DNA of 64,000 nt, taken from positions 1 to 64,000 of the forward strand of contig JAEUNO010000036.1 of NCBI GenBank assembly GCA_016791045.1, written 5' to 3'. Under the pieces are notes generated by a model. The model did not search any database, was not told the origin of the DNA, and saw only the letters and a list, made by a program, of their open reading frames with translations. The position numbers were made by a program, and so were the translations under genes. Positions 1 to 8,700 of the stretch are shown piece by piece (position 1 is the stretch's first letter; each line of letters opens with the position of its first letter). The DNA comes from Methyloversatilis sp. (GTDB lineage Bacteria > Pseudomonadota > Gammaproteobacteria > Burkholderiales > Rhodocyclaceae).

Positions 1-1350
1 CCCTGAGGTTTCCCCGCATATTCATCGTGGTGCGAGCGCGGCGCGCGCCTGTTGATTGAGCAGGTCAAGCGCACACCATGGTCGCAGCCCCTTCAGATAT
101 TCGGGCGCGATATCGAGAATCCTTCGCCCGAGGGTGAGCACAGAGACTTCAGCGTAGCGCCGATTGGTTGTCGCGCTCATGAACAGTTCGAGCTGAGCAG
201 CACGCGCCGATTCGCCGATCAAGCGCTGCACGAACATCGCCAGATGCGCGATCAACAGCAGCATCTGCAGGCGCGCAGCACTGCGCGAGCGTGCCACCTC
301 CAGCCCCATGCCGACGCGCAGATTCTTCGTGTCGCGAAACGACTGCTCGATGCGCATGCGCTGGGCGTAGAGCGCCACGATGGCCGACGCTGTCAGGTGT
401 TGAAGTCCTGCGCTCGAAGCGAGCAACCAGGGCTCGCGGCCGCTGCGCGCACTCTTCGCACTGCTGCGCCCGACACGTTGTTTGCCGTGCATGGTCAGCC
501 GATGCCGGTCCTTGCCCGGGCGAGCGGCGAGCGTGATGCGTACGCTGACCGGATTGCTGCGGGCGTAGGTCCCCTTACCCAGATCAGCCGCCTCAAGCTT
601 TGCTCGCGCAAACAGATCGCGTGCCGCAATCCAGGCACCCTGGGCCTGCAGACGCAATAGATTGCGTCCTCGTATCCGCCCGACAAATTCCCAGCCGTGG
701 GCCACGACGAGCTTGAACCACGGCGCGTGGAAGCCGGCATCAGTCATCACGATCAGCTTGCAGCCGGCCGGCACGATCAGTGCGAGCTTTTGCATAAAGG
801 CGCGATGAACCGAAGGGTGCCCGTACCGTGCCTGCGGATGAATCTCTTCATACAGCGTGATTGAGCGCCCTTCGACCACTGCGCTTGCCCGCAGCAGATG
901 CCATCGCTGATCCTGAGTGGCATCGGACCAATCGACCACAACGAGCAGTTGTTGCAGGCCTTCGAGCCACTGTGCGGCCACGCTGCGATACAGCTGATCG
1001 CGAGCGTGATGAAACGCCGAATTGCCCAGCAGACGGTCGACGCTCTTGATCCGGTGCTTGAGCGCGGCGCGTCCGCCCAAGTGAAGCGCAATGGCTGAAA
1101 GGCTGCTGGCATTCGCGCCGAGCAAACCCGAAACAGCGCGCAGCAACGATGCTTGACGACGCTGGTGCAAACACTTCAGACACGGGCCGACAACCCGCGC
1201 TACGATTTCGCTCGCATGCATGGCACGCCTCGTTGTTTGTCTCGACAACGAAGAACGTGGCACCAAAGTGCCATGCATGCTCTGTTTTTGCCTGAAGACT
1301 ACTTCGCAACATATTGAATAACAAGAGGTGTTTGCGGGGAAACCTCAGGG
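1..1350 (-). mobile_element. Complete IS4-family insertion sequence
   Basis: The first 18 bases (ccctgaggtttccccgca) recur as a perfect inverted repeat at 1333-1350 and enclose a single IS4-type transposase gene. This gives a 1350-bp element whose left tip coincides with the window edge. The target duplication cannot be checked because the left flank is outside the window. The element adjoins an AT-rich islet and gene debris, so it is part of a region of repeated insertion. Confidence 0.93.
22..1221 (-). CDS. IS4-family DDE transposase
   Basis: This is the transposase of the surrounding IS4-type element; it cuts and joins the element's ends through an RNase H-fold DDE active site. Numbered from the chosen start, the acidic residues are likely D97 (VVDWSDAT), D161 (IVMTDAGFH) and E292, which lies in the IS4 signature Y-x2-R-x3-E-x6-K (YAQRMRIEQSFRDTK). 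The ATG at 1221 is preferred because GAGG lies six bases upstream; an upstream in-frame start at 1278 would add 19 residues without a ribosome site. At 399 residues it has normal family length and no visible lesion, so it is probably functional. Confidence 0.92.
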   Translation of the reverse strand: MHASEIVARVVGPCLKCLHQRRQASLLRAVSGLLGANASSLSAIALHLGGRAALKHRIKSVDRLLGNSAFHHARDQLYRSVAAQWLEGLQQLLVVVDWSDATQDQRWHLLRASAVVEGRSITLYEEIHPQARYGHPSVHRAFMQKLALIVPAGCKLIVMTDAGFHAPWFKLVVAHGWEFVGRIRGRNLLRLQAQGAWIAARDLFARAKLEAADLGKGTYARSNPVSVRITLAARPGKDRHRLTMHGKQRVGRSSAKSARSGREPWLLASSAGLQHLTASAIVALYAQRMRIEQSFRDTKNLRVGMGLEVARSRSAARLQMLLLIAHLAMFVQRLIGESARAAQLELFMSATTNRRYAEVSVLTLGRRILDIAPEYLKGLRPWCALDLLNQQARAALAPR

Positions 1351-1380
1351 TCTGTCCCCTATTTACCCCTATTTACCCGG
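1351..1380. repeat. Short tandem repeat beside the IS end
   Basis: Just outside the IS4 end, the decamer cccctattta occurs twice in tandem, preceded by ggtctgt. A related string, ggtctgttccctatt, appears at 2150-2164. The two may be copies of a short dispersed repeat marking junctions of the islet. Confidence 0.4.
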
Positions 1381-1426
1381 GTTTGTGATTTCATTGATGT
1401 TAGTTTGACTCCATTGATGGCTCATT

Positions 1427-1912
1427 TTAGCTCCTGTATTGATTTGTACTTATGCTTCCGGATGTACTTGAAGGAAGTCCAATATCCGAGTCAAGAAGTC
1501 GTCTGCAAACGTCAAAATTGAAAATAACAACCCCGAGCCTGGGTTGCGGGGCGATTACGTAGACCGTAACGGTTTGCAGGTTAAACATTCTATTTAAAAT
1601 GAATCGTGTATTTTTTCTAACAATCTTACAGCAGGCGGGGTCGCGTTCGTTTGGAATGTATCCATCCCAATCCCCGTACAAGCTTGAATCCCCGTTTATT
1701 GGTTTTTTTCTTGCTATATCATATTTCACTAAGATTGCGGCGGTGCGAGAAAAATCTGCGTCGCTAATATAGTTATTTTGTGTTCGACAGTAACCGGCTG
1801 GATCAGCGCTAATGTATTTATAAAAAAATAAAAAAATCAAACTTGTTAGTGCAAATATTTGAATTATTTTTTTTTGTGCTGTGGGCATGCTAGCCAAGAA
1901 TTTTATTCTCAT
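1427..1912 (-). CDS. Small secreted or membrane-anchored protein, unknown function
   Basis: I do not recognise this family. From the ATG at 1912 it encodes about 161 residues. A hydrophobic segment near the N terminus (IIQIFALTSLIFLFFY) would act as signal or anchor, followed by an exported domain with cysteines at YCRTQ and DPACCK. The reading frame stays open upstream to a TTG at 2029, but that part has no hydrophobic leader and no ribosome site, so the start is uncertain; ATG 1888 is a further option. The gene is clearly AT-rich compared with its surroundings, which suggests transfer. It lies downstream of a lipoprotein and a truncated ORF and could be the immunity partner of a lost effector; that is speculation. 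Confidence 0.5.
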   Translation of the reverse strand: MRIKFLASMPTAQKKIIQIFALTSLIFLFFYKYISADPAGYCRTQNNYISDADFSRTAAILVKYDIARKKPINGDSSLYGDWDGYIPNERDPACCKIVRKNTRFILNRMFNLQTVTVYVIAPQPRLGVVIFNFDVCRRLLDSDIGLPSSTSGSISTNQYRS

Positions 1913-2132
1913 GTTTGCCAATAAAAAAACAAATGATGTTCTTTGGGTCCATATTCGTGTGCAACCTTCAGGGTCTTTGCACTCGAATGCCGTTCCCTGC
2001 CAGAATGTCAAATTTTTTGCAGCTTCCAAAAATAATAGCTTTTACTCTGCATGCCTCAAAACAAAGTATCACCATAAAATTACTCAAAATCAATTTTTTA
2101 CCACAATAGGGGACTTGCCACAAATAACATCT

Positions 2133-2270
2133 TATTTATCGAAATCGTGGTCTGTTCCCTATTGGCCCTCCCTTGCTGCCGAGAAGATTCCAGGCTTCGG
2201 CGATCCTGCCTTGATCTTTGAGATTAGTGAGATGAACGAGCTCTTGCGCGGTGATGTTTAAAGTGGACAT
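2133..2270 (-). pseudogene. Truncated 45-residue ORF after the lipoprotein gene
   Basis: An ATG at 2270 follows the lipoprotein stop by two bases and is preceded by AAAGGA at good spacing. It opens a frame reading MSTLNITAQELVHLTNLK, then DQGRIAEAWNLLGSKG, and then a short unrelated tail to a TAA at 2133. The leading 36 residues look like the conserved start of a larger protein. The frame breaks at 2150-2164, where a ggtctgttccct string resembles sequence beside the IS4 end. I read it as the 5' remnant of a larger gene, possibly a toxin or effector, cut off by rearrangement. Confidence 0.5.
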
Positions 2271-2272
2271 GA

Positions 2273-3118
2273 CTATTCCTTTCGTTCAATAGCTGGAATT
2301 TCCGATTGGGATCGGCGGGCAAGGCCGGCAGCTTCGAATTCGCGCAGCTTCTCGCTTACAAGATCTGCCATGGAAACGATATGAGGGATGTCGTCGCGAA
2401 TGAAATAGATATCGATCATCAGCGTCCGCGCCCAAGGAAAACTAAGATGGCAGCCCTGCCAAATTGGACCAGGGTCATCACTACAATAGATGAAGTACTT
2501 GACCTGGTTGTCTTCGATAAACTCATAATAAACAGTGCCATTCATGGGCTTGTTGGCACCCTTTTTTCGAGCTTCCAAAAATTCCGACCCAAATTTTGAC
2601 AAATCTTTCTTTGCTTCATCGTCACTATATGGCAGCATAAGTGTTCGAAATCGGCGCAATCCTTGGGGGGCTTGATCTGAGGGCTCTTCGATGAACGGAA
2701 AACTCCTCATGCGGCTAGCGGGTACTTCATGGAAACGCTCACGGGAAGTTTCTAATTGATTTCCTTCAATGGTAATACGCAGTTTCTTCCCGGGGCCGGC
2801 CGCCCAGTACATTTCTTCATGTCTTGCCTGACTCCAGGGTTGAACATCGGGTACGGTGGCATGTAATGTAATACTCCCAACCGAACCATCGGTTGCTTTC
2901 CGACTGAATCCCGTTAGCCAGGATTTTTCCGGAATAAGGAATGCGGTGTCATCAATCGGAATGTAGGCAACACCATCTTTGCTTATGACTGGATTGGGTA
3001 AGCGTGGTGATTCCTTGCAGCCGTTGAGGCTGGAGGTGAGGCAGATTGAAAGAGCAAGCCAGCACAGTTTCCAGATAAGATTGTTTCTGGAATTCAGATC
3101 ATATTTTCTTATTTTCAT
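2273..3118 (-). CDS. Predicted lipoprotein, unknown function
   Basis: This is a 281-residue protein with a basic N terminus, a hydrophobic stretch (LCWLALSICLTSSLNG) and a lipobox LNGC with the acylated Cys at about residue 34. It should therefore be exported and anchored in a membrane. The rest is a soluble domain with no motif I recognise; it contains CSDDPGPIWQGCHLSF, where two cysteines could form a disulfide. The ATG overlaps the stop of the upstream glycosyltransferase remnant (ATGA), so the two were co-transcribed. Base composition is more AT-rich than the chromosome average here. Lipoproteins of this size next to broken effector-like genes are often immunity proteins, but nothing in the sequence proves that. 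Confidence 0.7.
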   Translation of the reverse strand: MKIRKYDLNSRNNLIWKLCWLALSICLTSSLNGCKESPRLPNPVISKDGVAYIPIDDTAFLIPEKSWLTGFSRKATDGSVGSITLHATVPDVQPWSQARHEEMYWAAGPGKKLRITIEGNQLETSRERFHEVPASRMRSFPFIEEPSDQAPQGLRRFRTLMLPYSDDEAKKDLSKFGSEFLEARKKGANKPMNGTVYYEFIEDNQVKYFIYCSDDPGPIWQGCHLSFPWARTLMIDIYFIRDDIPHIVSMADLVSEKLREFEAAGLARRSQSEIPAIERKE

Positions 3119-3870
3119 CTTTTAAAATCTTCTACGACTCTGAGGTTTGCCGATTTCGCAACCGTCTGCTTATCGTTATACATATTCTCGGATATCAAGA
3201 GTTTTTTATACCCGTGCAGCCCGCCTTGCACACTGTCAATTGAGTTCACTTCTGGACGCAACATAGGCCGTACGCCCTCCTTTTTCCTGCTTTCCCGAAG
3301 CATCTCAATGACCGCCGTCTTCAATTGTTCGATATCGAAGAAATCCACCAGCCTGCTGCGCGGCCCTTCCGATAGAAACTCTTTGACCGGCGCGGTATTC
3401 GATGCCACCACCGGGCACCCTGTCGTGATCGCTTCGAGCAGCGACCACGACAGCACGAAGGGATAGGTCAGATACAGGTGCGCGGCGGAGACCTGCAGCA
3501 CCTTGATGTACTGGTCGTAGGGCAGCTTGCCGACGAAGTGGGTGCGTGCCAGGTCGAGACTGACTTCGCGCAGCATCTCTTCGCGCCAGTTCGGCGCGTC
3601 GTTCGGGTGGCGGCCGTAGCTCACGTCGTCGCCGCCGACGATGAGTGCGTGGCAGGTTTTGTGCTGCTTCTGGATGCGTTCGAGCGCTCGCATGAAGATG
3701 TGAAAGCCGCGGTAGGGCTCCAGGTTGCGGGCGACGTAAGTGATGACCGGGTCGCCGGCGCGCAAGGTTGAGCCGCCCGGCGTGGTGAAGGCGGCGTGCG
3801 GGTCGGGGTGCAGCCCTTCGGTATTGATGCCTTCGGGAGGCGACCCATGGATATGCGTATGACACCGCTG
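3115..3870 (-). pseudogene. 5'-truncated family-4 glycosyltransferase
   Basis: The translated product matches only the C-terminal, nucleotide-sugar-binding half of a GT4 glycosyltransferase. The linker GINTEGLHPDP is followed by VARNLEPYRGFHIFM, GGDDVSYG, and the donor-site region SWSLLEAITTGCPVVASNT. The frame remains homologous-looking upstream to about 3855 and then hits a TAG at 3871, where the N-terminal acceptor domain of about 200 residues should be. No ATG precedes the homology; only a TTG at 3765 is available. The 3' end is intact and overlaps the lipoprotein start. The gene is almost certainly non-functional, having lost its first half. Confidence 0.8.
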
Positions 3871-4143
3871 CTATTTAAACGGGATTGCGGTTGGCAGCAC
3901 TCATCCGTACGTATGATGCGTACCCGCTTGACTGAGTTGGGGCGACCGTCCGGCGCGCTTGAGCGCGCGGCTAGACGAGGCAATCAGGAATGTTGAATAT
4001 TCGTGGCGGGTGAAATTCCCATGCTTTGCGAATGGGAAAACAGGGGAGGGGCCACGTTTCCTGCCTCGAAAGTCAGCAGAACCCGCGCTATGCCCCCAAT
4101 TCTGTTCCGCGATCGCGATCCGGCCTTGATCGTCTAACCCTCT
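3871..4143. other. Gene-free junction between debris and toxin-antitoxin genes
   Basis: I see no convincing coding frame, RNA gene or element end in these 273 bases. They separate the truncated glycosyltransferase from the degenerate toxin gene and probably contain the deletion point that removed the glycosyltransferase's first half. Confidence 0.4.
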
Positions 4144-4407
4144 CTATTCATAGTGCGACCACATCCTGAGCACACGGACGACGCGCTCCTCGACAAAGAC
4201 TTCATAGACCAGGCGGTGCTGGATATTGATGCGTCGCGAATACGCGCCCGCAAGATCACCCACGAGTTATTCATAGGGTGGCGGATCCTGAAATGGATCT
4301 TTGGCAAGCACAGCGAGCAGTTCCTGGGCTTTCGACTTCAGGCCGGCTGCGGCCAGCTTCTTCACGTCTTTCTAGGCGTGCCTCGAGAAGACAAGGTGCC
4401 AGCTCAC
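4144..4407 (-). pseudogene. YoeB/Txe-type toxin with two in-frame stop codons
   Basis: Reading from the GTG at 4407, which overlaps the antitoxin stop as GTGA, the frame gives a complete 87-codon YoeB-family RNase. Codon 12 is TAG (4372-4374) and codon 47 is TAA (4267-4269). Both sit where the family usually has lysine (HA[K]KDVKKL and PPYE[K]LVGDLAG), each one base from an AAG or AAA codon. The rest is perfectly preserved: LVGDLAGAYSRRINIQHRL, VYEVF, and the terminal RMWSHYE. Two nonsense mutations with no frameshift suggest recent inactivation. Reading through two stops is unlikely, so the toxin should not be made. Confidence 0.88.
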
Positions 4408-4646
4408 CAGTTGAGCTCCCTGGCGCTTTCGCCGAGCGGTTCAGCCATGCCTTCCTTGATGGACTCGCGCATGCCGGGGACAGACAACAGGTACAGCGTT
4501 TCCTGGATGGACTGCCAGTCCTCCGCCGAGATCAGGACTGCGCTCGTGCGCTTGCCGGCGATGTGGATGGGCTGGTGCGACGCTGCGGTCTGGTCGATCA
4601 GGCGATACAGGTTCGCCCGCGCTTCGCTGGCGGTGAGTGTGGTCAT
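4404..4646 (-). CDS. yefM: YefM/Phd-family antitoxin
   Basis: This 80-residue antitoxin should bind DNA through its N-terminal domain (MTTLTASEARANLYRLID) and neutralise a YoeB-type ribosome-dependent RNase through its C-terminal tail. The ATG at 4646 is chosen because GGAG lies just upstream; an in-frame start at 4667 would place the start inside the operator palindrome. Its stop overlaps the toxin GTG (GTGA), the usual coupled arrangement. The toxin is broken by two stops, so this is now an orphan antitoxin that may still repress its own promoter or cross-neutralise another YoeB in the cell. Confidence 0.88.
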   Translation of the reverse strand: MTTLTASEARANLYRLIDQTAASHQPIHIAGKRTSAVLISAEDWQSIQETLYLLSVPGMRESIKEGMAEPLGESARELNW

Positions 4647-4648
4647 GG

Positions 4649-4667
4649 TTGATCTCCGAGAGATCAA
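4649..4667 (-). promoter_or_regulatory. Palindrome over the yefM ribosome site
   Basis: TTGATCTC (4649-4656) and GAGATCAA (4660-4667) form a perfect 8-bp inverted repeat with a three-base gap, two bases upstream of the yefM ATG and overlapping its GGAG. It could be the autoregulatory operator of the antitoxin, an RNA hairpin hiding the ribosome site, or both. Confidence 0.55.
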
Positions 4668-4787
4668 TAAGAGATAGGTATTTGCGTACGAGGCTTCAAG
4701 TGCTGCCTTGACTGGTCAAGCGCTCTCCAGGCTTCTGCGAGCAGCGCACTCAGACGCGCAGGCGCAGCAGTGCCGGCAGACCCCAGA

Positions 4788-5207
4788 TCACGATTGCCAC
4801 GGGTTGATGACCGCGACGCCGGCGGCTTCGAAAGGGCGGGTATTGCGGGTGGCGACCGAAAGGCCGTTCGCGACCGCGATTGCGGCGATGCAGGCGTCTG
4901 CCGTGGCGATGGCATATCCGGCAGCCCGCGCCAGCGCGATCCGTTCCGCATAGGCGCCTGTGCTGCCCAGGTCGAAGGGCAGGACGCGGCCGGCGAACAG
5001 CGGCAGAACGCGCTGTTCAAGATTGTCCTGCAACACAGAGCGCCGTTTGCCTGTCGGCAGCAGCGCAACGCCGGTGCGCAGCTCGGCCACGGTAATGGCG
5101 GACAGGAAAAGCGTTTCCAGCGCCTGGGCGTCGATCCACGCGATCACCCGGAGATCGGGCGTGTGACGCAGCGGCTCCGACACCACGTGGGTGTCGAGCA
5201 GGATCAT
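4788..5207 (-). CDS. PIN-domain toxin, FitB/VapC type
   Basis: This 139-residue PIN nuclease is the toxin of a type II pair; the family cleaves RNA with a metal-bound cluster of acidic residues. Visible elements are the N-terminal LLDTHVVSE (D5), SAITVAEL with a central Glu, and ATADACIAAIA followed by VATRNTRPFEAAGV near the C terminus. The ATG overlaps the antitoxin stop by four bases. Unlike the adjacent YoeB remnant, this gene has no lesion and is probably active when not bound by its partner. Confidence 0.9.
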   Translation of the reverse strand: MILLDTHVVSEPLRHTPDLRVIAWIDAQALETLFLSAITVAELRTGVALLPTGKRRSVLQDNLEQRVLPLFAGRVLPFDLGSTGAYAERIALARAAGYAIATADACIAAIAVANGLSVATRNTRPFEAAGVAVINPWQS

Positions 5208-5464
5208 TCGAAGCTGACCGGACGGGACGGCGTCGGGTCGCGCACCTGATCGAGGATGCCCAACTCGTCATCGGTCAGACCGGCTTCACGACCGATGTCC
5301 GCCAGCAGCGACCCCAGCTTCACGCGGCCCTCCGGGGCCACGGCAGCTTCCAGAATGTGCCGTATCTCGGCCTCCATGCTGCGGCCGTGGGTGACAGCGC
5401 GCATGCGCAGTGCCCGGTGCACGGCGTCGGGAAGGTTGCGTACGGTAAGCATGGCCATGTTCAT
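5204..5464 (-). CDS. FitA-type ribbon-helix-helix antitoxin
   Basis: This is an antitoxin of about 86 residues. The DNA-binding N terminus (MLTVRNLPDAVHRALRMRA, then HGRSMEAEIRHIL) is typical of FitA/VapB ribbon-helix-helix repressors, and the acidic C-terminal tail wraps the PIN toxin. The translation could begin at either of two nearby ATGs; both keep the RHH domain whole. It overlaps the toxin gene by four bases, so the two are translated together. A pair of TGCATGCA boxes upstream is the likely operator for the complex. Confidence 0.9.
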   Translation of the reverse strand: MNMAMLTVRNLPDAVHRALRMRAVTHGRSMEAEIRHILEAAVAPEGRVKLGSLLADIGREAGLTDDELGILDQVRDPTPSRPVSFE

Positions 5465-5481
5465 CGCACCGGTGGATTGAA

Positions 5482-5508
5482 TGCATGCATTTTGGACGTT
5501 TGCATGCA
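5482..5508 (-). promoter_or_regulatory. Paired TGCATGCA operator of the FitAB-type module
   Basis: Two identical self-palindromic octamers TGCATGCA (5482-5489 and 5501-5508) are separated by 11 bases and lie 18 bases upstream of the antitoxin start. FitAB-type complexes bind paired half-sites of this size and spacing, so this is the probable autoregulatory site. Confidence 0.6.
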
Positions 5509-5773
5509 GTAAACAAGGGCCACGCGGCTTCCTCTGCCCATCTCGGGTTCGTAAGCCCGCGCCTCGCTGACTGACGTCGCAACGGGGCCCGCCGTTGCAA
5601 GCGGGCCGGTACTTGAGCGGTACCTGAGGTCAAAGTCCTGCAGTGACCGCCTGTCGGCGCGCACTTTCACGCTCGATACAGCGCATCGCGCTGCAGGCCG
5701 GCCGGACCGTGAAGCCCCGAGTGATATCATTCAGCCGGTTTTTAGCCCTACATCCGCCCCCCGCCGCCGTCCC
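5509..5773. other. Intergenic region upstream of smc
   Basis: No supported gene is seen. The smc promoter and that of the divergent antitoxin gene should lie here. I could not identify a convincing -35/-10 pair or a ribosome site for smc; the bases before its GTG are C-rich. Confidence 0.4.
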
Positions 5774-8700
5774 GTGCGACTGTCCAAACTCAAACTCGCC
5801 GGCTTCAAGACTTTCGTCGATCCGACCACCATCCTGATGCCCGGCCAGCTGGTCGGCGTGGTGGGGCCGAATGGCTGCGGCAAGTCCAACATCATCGATG
5901 CGGTGCGCTGGGTGCTCGGCGAGTCGCGGGCGTCGGCGCTGCGCGGCGATGCGATGACCGACGTCATCTTCAATGGCTCGGGCACGCGCAAGCCGGTCGG
6001 GCGGGCGTCGGTCGAACTGGTGTTCGACAACGACCAGGGCAGGGCGGCCGGGCAGTGGTCGCAGTACGCCGAAATCGCGGTCAAGCGGGTGCTGGAGCGC
6101 GACGGCCAGTCGGACTACTTCATCAACAACACGCGGGTGCGCCGGCGCGACGTGATCGACGTGTTCCTCGGTACCGGCCTGGGCCCGCGCGCCTACGCCA
6201 TCATCGAGCAGGGCATGATCACCCGCATCATCGAGGCGCGGCCGGAAGAGCTGCGCGCCTTTCTCGAAGAGGCGGCCGGCATCACCAAGTACCGCGAGCG
6301 GCGCCGCGAGACGCAGGGCCGGCTCGACGACGCGCGCGACAACCTGGTGCGGCTCGACGACATCGTCGGCGAACTGGGCAGCCGCATCGAGCGCTTGCAG
6401 AAGCAGGCGGAAGTCGCCGCCCGCCACACCGAACTGAATACCCGGCTGGTCGAGCGCCAGGCGCTGCTGTGGGCGATGAAGCAGCGCGCCGCGGCGGCCG
6501 AGGCCGACACGCTGGCGGGCGACGCCGGCCGCCTCGAGAACGACATCGAACGCGAAACCGCGGCGCTGCGCCACCACGAGGCGGCGCTGGAGCGCATCCG
6601 AACCGAACATTTCGCCAGTTCCGAGGCAGTGCATGCGGCGCAGGCCGAGCTGCTGACCGCCAACGCCGAAGCCAGCCGGCTGGAAGACGATCTGCGGCGC
6701 GCGGCGGAAAACCGCCAGAAGCTCGCAGCGCGCATCGCCCAGCTCGATGGTGAGCTGGCGAACTGGCGCGCGCGCATCGAAAGCATCGAAAGCGACACCG
6801 CGCGCTGGGCCACACTGGCCGAGCATGCCGCCCACCGCATCGAACAGGCCGAGGCGCGGCACGACACGACACGCGCGCTGCTGCCGGAAGCCGAAGCCGC
6901 ATTCCAGGAGGCGGAGCAGCTGGCGACCGAGGCGCGGCGTGAGCTGGCGGCGGTCGAACAGCAGCTCAAGGTGGAAGAAACCCACCGCGCGAACGCTGGC
7001 CGCATGCTGCATTCGCTGGCCGGCCGGCGCGAGCGCATCGCGCACGATGCTGCGCAGTTGATCGAGCCGGACCGCGCGGCGCTGTCGCTGGCGCAGGCGC
7101 GGCTTGAGGAATTGCAGGCGGCGGTCGAAGCCGCGCAGCAGCGCATGCAGGCGGCGCAGATCGCGGTGCCGCAGCTGCAGGGCGCGGTGCGCAACGCGCA
7201 GGAGGCCGAGCGCGCCACCACCCGCACGCTGACCGAAACCCGCGCCCGGCGCGACGCGCTGGTCGAGCTGCAGCGCAAGACGCAGAGCGACGGCAAGCTC
7301 GCGCCCTGGCTGGCAGCGCTCGGCCTGCAGGACGCGCAACCGCTGTGGCAGGCCATCAAGGTCGATGCCGGCTGGGAGCTGGCCGTGGAAGCCGTGTTGC
7401 GCGAGCGCCTGGGCGCGCTCGACGCCGTCTCGCCCGACACACTGGCCGCCGCCGGTGCGGCCGGTGCCGCACCGCAGACGCTGACCCTCGCGCTGCCGGG
7501 CGCCGACCCGCGCACGCCGCTTTCGGCCGACAGCCTGCGCCACCGTGTGCAGACGCTCGACGCGCGCTGGGACGCGCTGCTCGACCTGTGGCTCGGGCCG
7601 GTGGCGGCCGTCGAGGGGCTGGCGCTGCCGGCGCAGGGGCGTTCGACACAGGGCGGAGCAGCCCAGGTCGACCGCCAGGGCCGCGTCGCCCAGGGTGCGT
7701 CGCTCACGCTGTACGCGCCGGACGCGCGCACGCATGGCGTGCTGGAGCGCGCACGCGACATCGAACAACTGGGCCGCGACATCGACAGGGCGGAGGCCGC
7801 GCTGGCCGAGGCGCGCGAGGCGCTGCGCGAAGCCGAAGCGGCGCTGGCGGCGGCACACGAAGAACAGGCGGCGGCGCGGCGCGAGCAGCAGTCGCTGACC
7901 CAGGCGGCGCACACCGCGCAGGTGGAACAGATCAAGCTCGGCCAGGCGGTGTCGCGCTTCGACGAGCAGCGCGCCGCACTGGAGCGCGACCGCGCCGAAG
8001 TGGACCAGGCGGAACAGACCGAACAGGCGCACGTGGCGCGCGCCGAAATCGAGATCGAGCGTGCACGCGAACTGATCGATGTGCAGCGCAACCGGCTCGA
8101 CGCCGCGCTGGAGGCGCACAAGAGCGCCGACGGCACGCTGCGCGAGGCGCGCTTTGCCGATCAGGCGGCGGCGCGCGAGGTGCAGGAAGCCGGCTTTTCG
8201 CAGCGCGAATGCGCCAGCCGGCTGACCGATCTGGCGAACAACCTGTCGGTCGCGCGCACCCAGCTCGAAAACGCCGAACTCGAATGCGCGCTGCGGCGCG
8301 ACGAATTTGCGCAGATCGACGAGCGCAGCATCGACGCCACGCTGCAGCAGACGCTGGACGCCCGCCGCGCACGCGAACAGGTGCTGGCCACCTGCCGTGA
8401 CACGCAGGAAGGGCTGGCGGCGCAGCTGCGCGACCTCGATGCGCAGCGCGCGCAGAGCGAGCAGCGGCTGGCGCCGGCGCGCGAGCGTCTGGCCGAGTGC
8501 CGCCTGAAGCAGCAGGCGGCCGCGCTCAATGCCGAACAGTTCGCTCAACGCCTGGCCGAAATCACGCTGCCGGAAGGTCGGCTCGATGCGCTGGTTGCCG
8601 AAGGCGAACGCGAAAACGTGCGCGAAGGCAGTCTGAATGGTGAAATCGCCCGCCTGAACCGCGACATCGCAGCGCTCGGCGCGGTGAATCTGGCGGCGCT

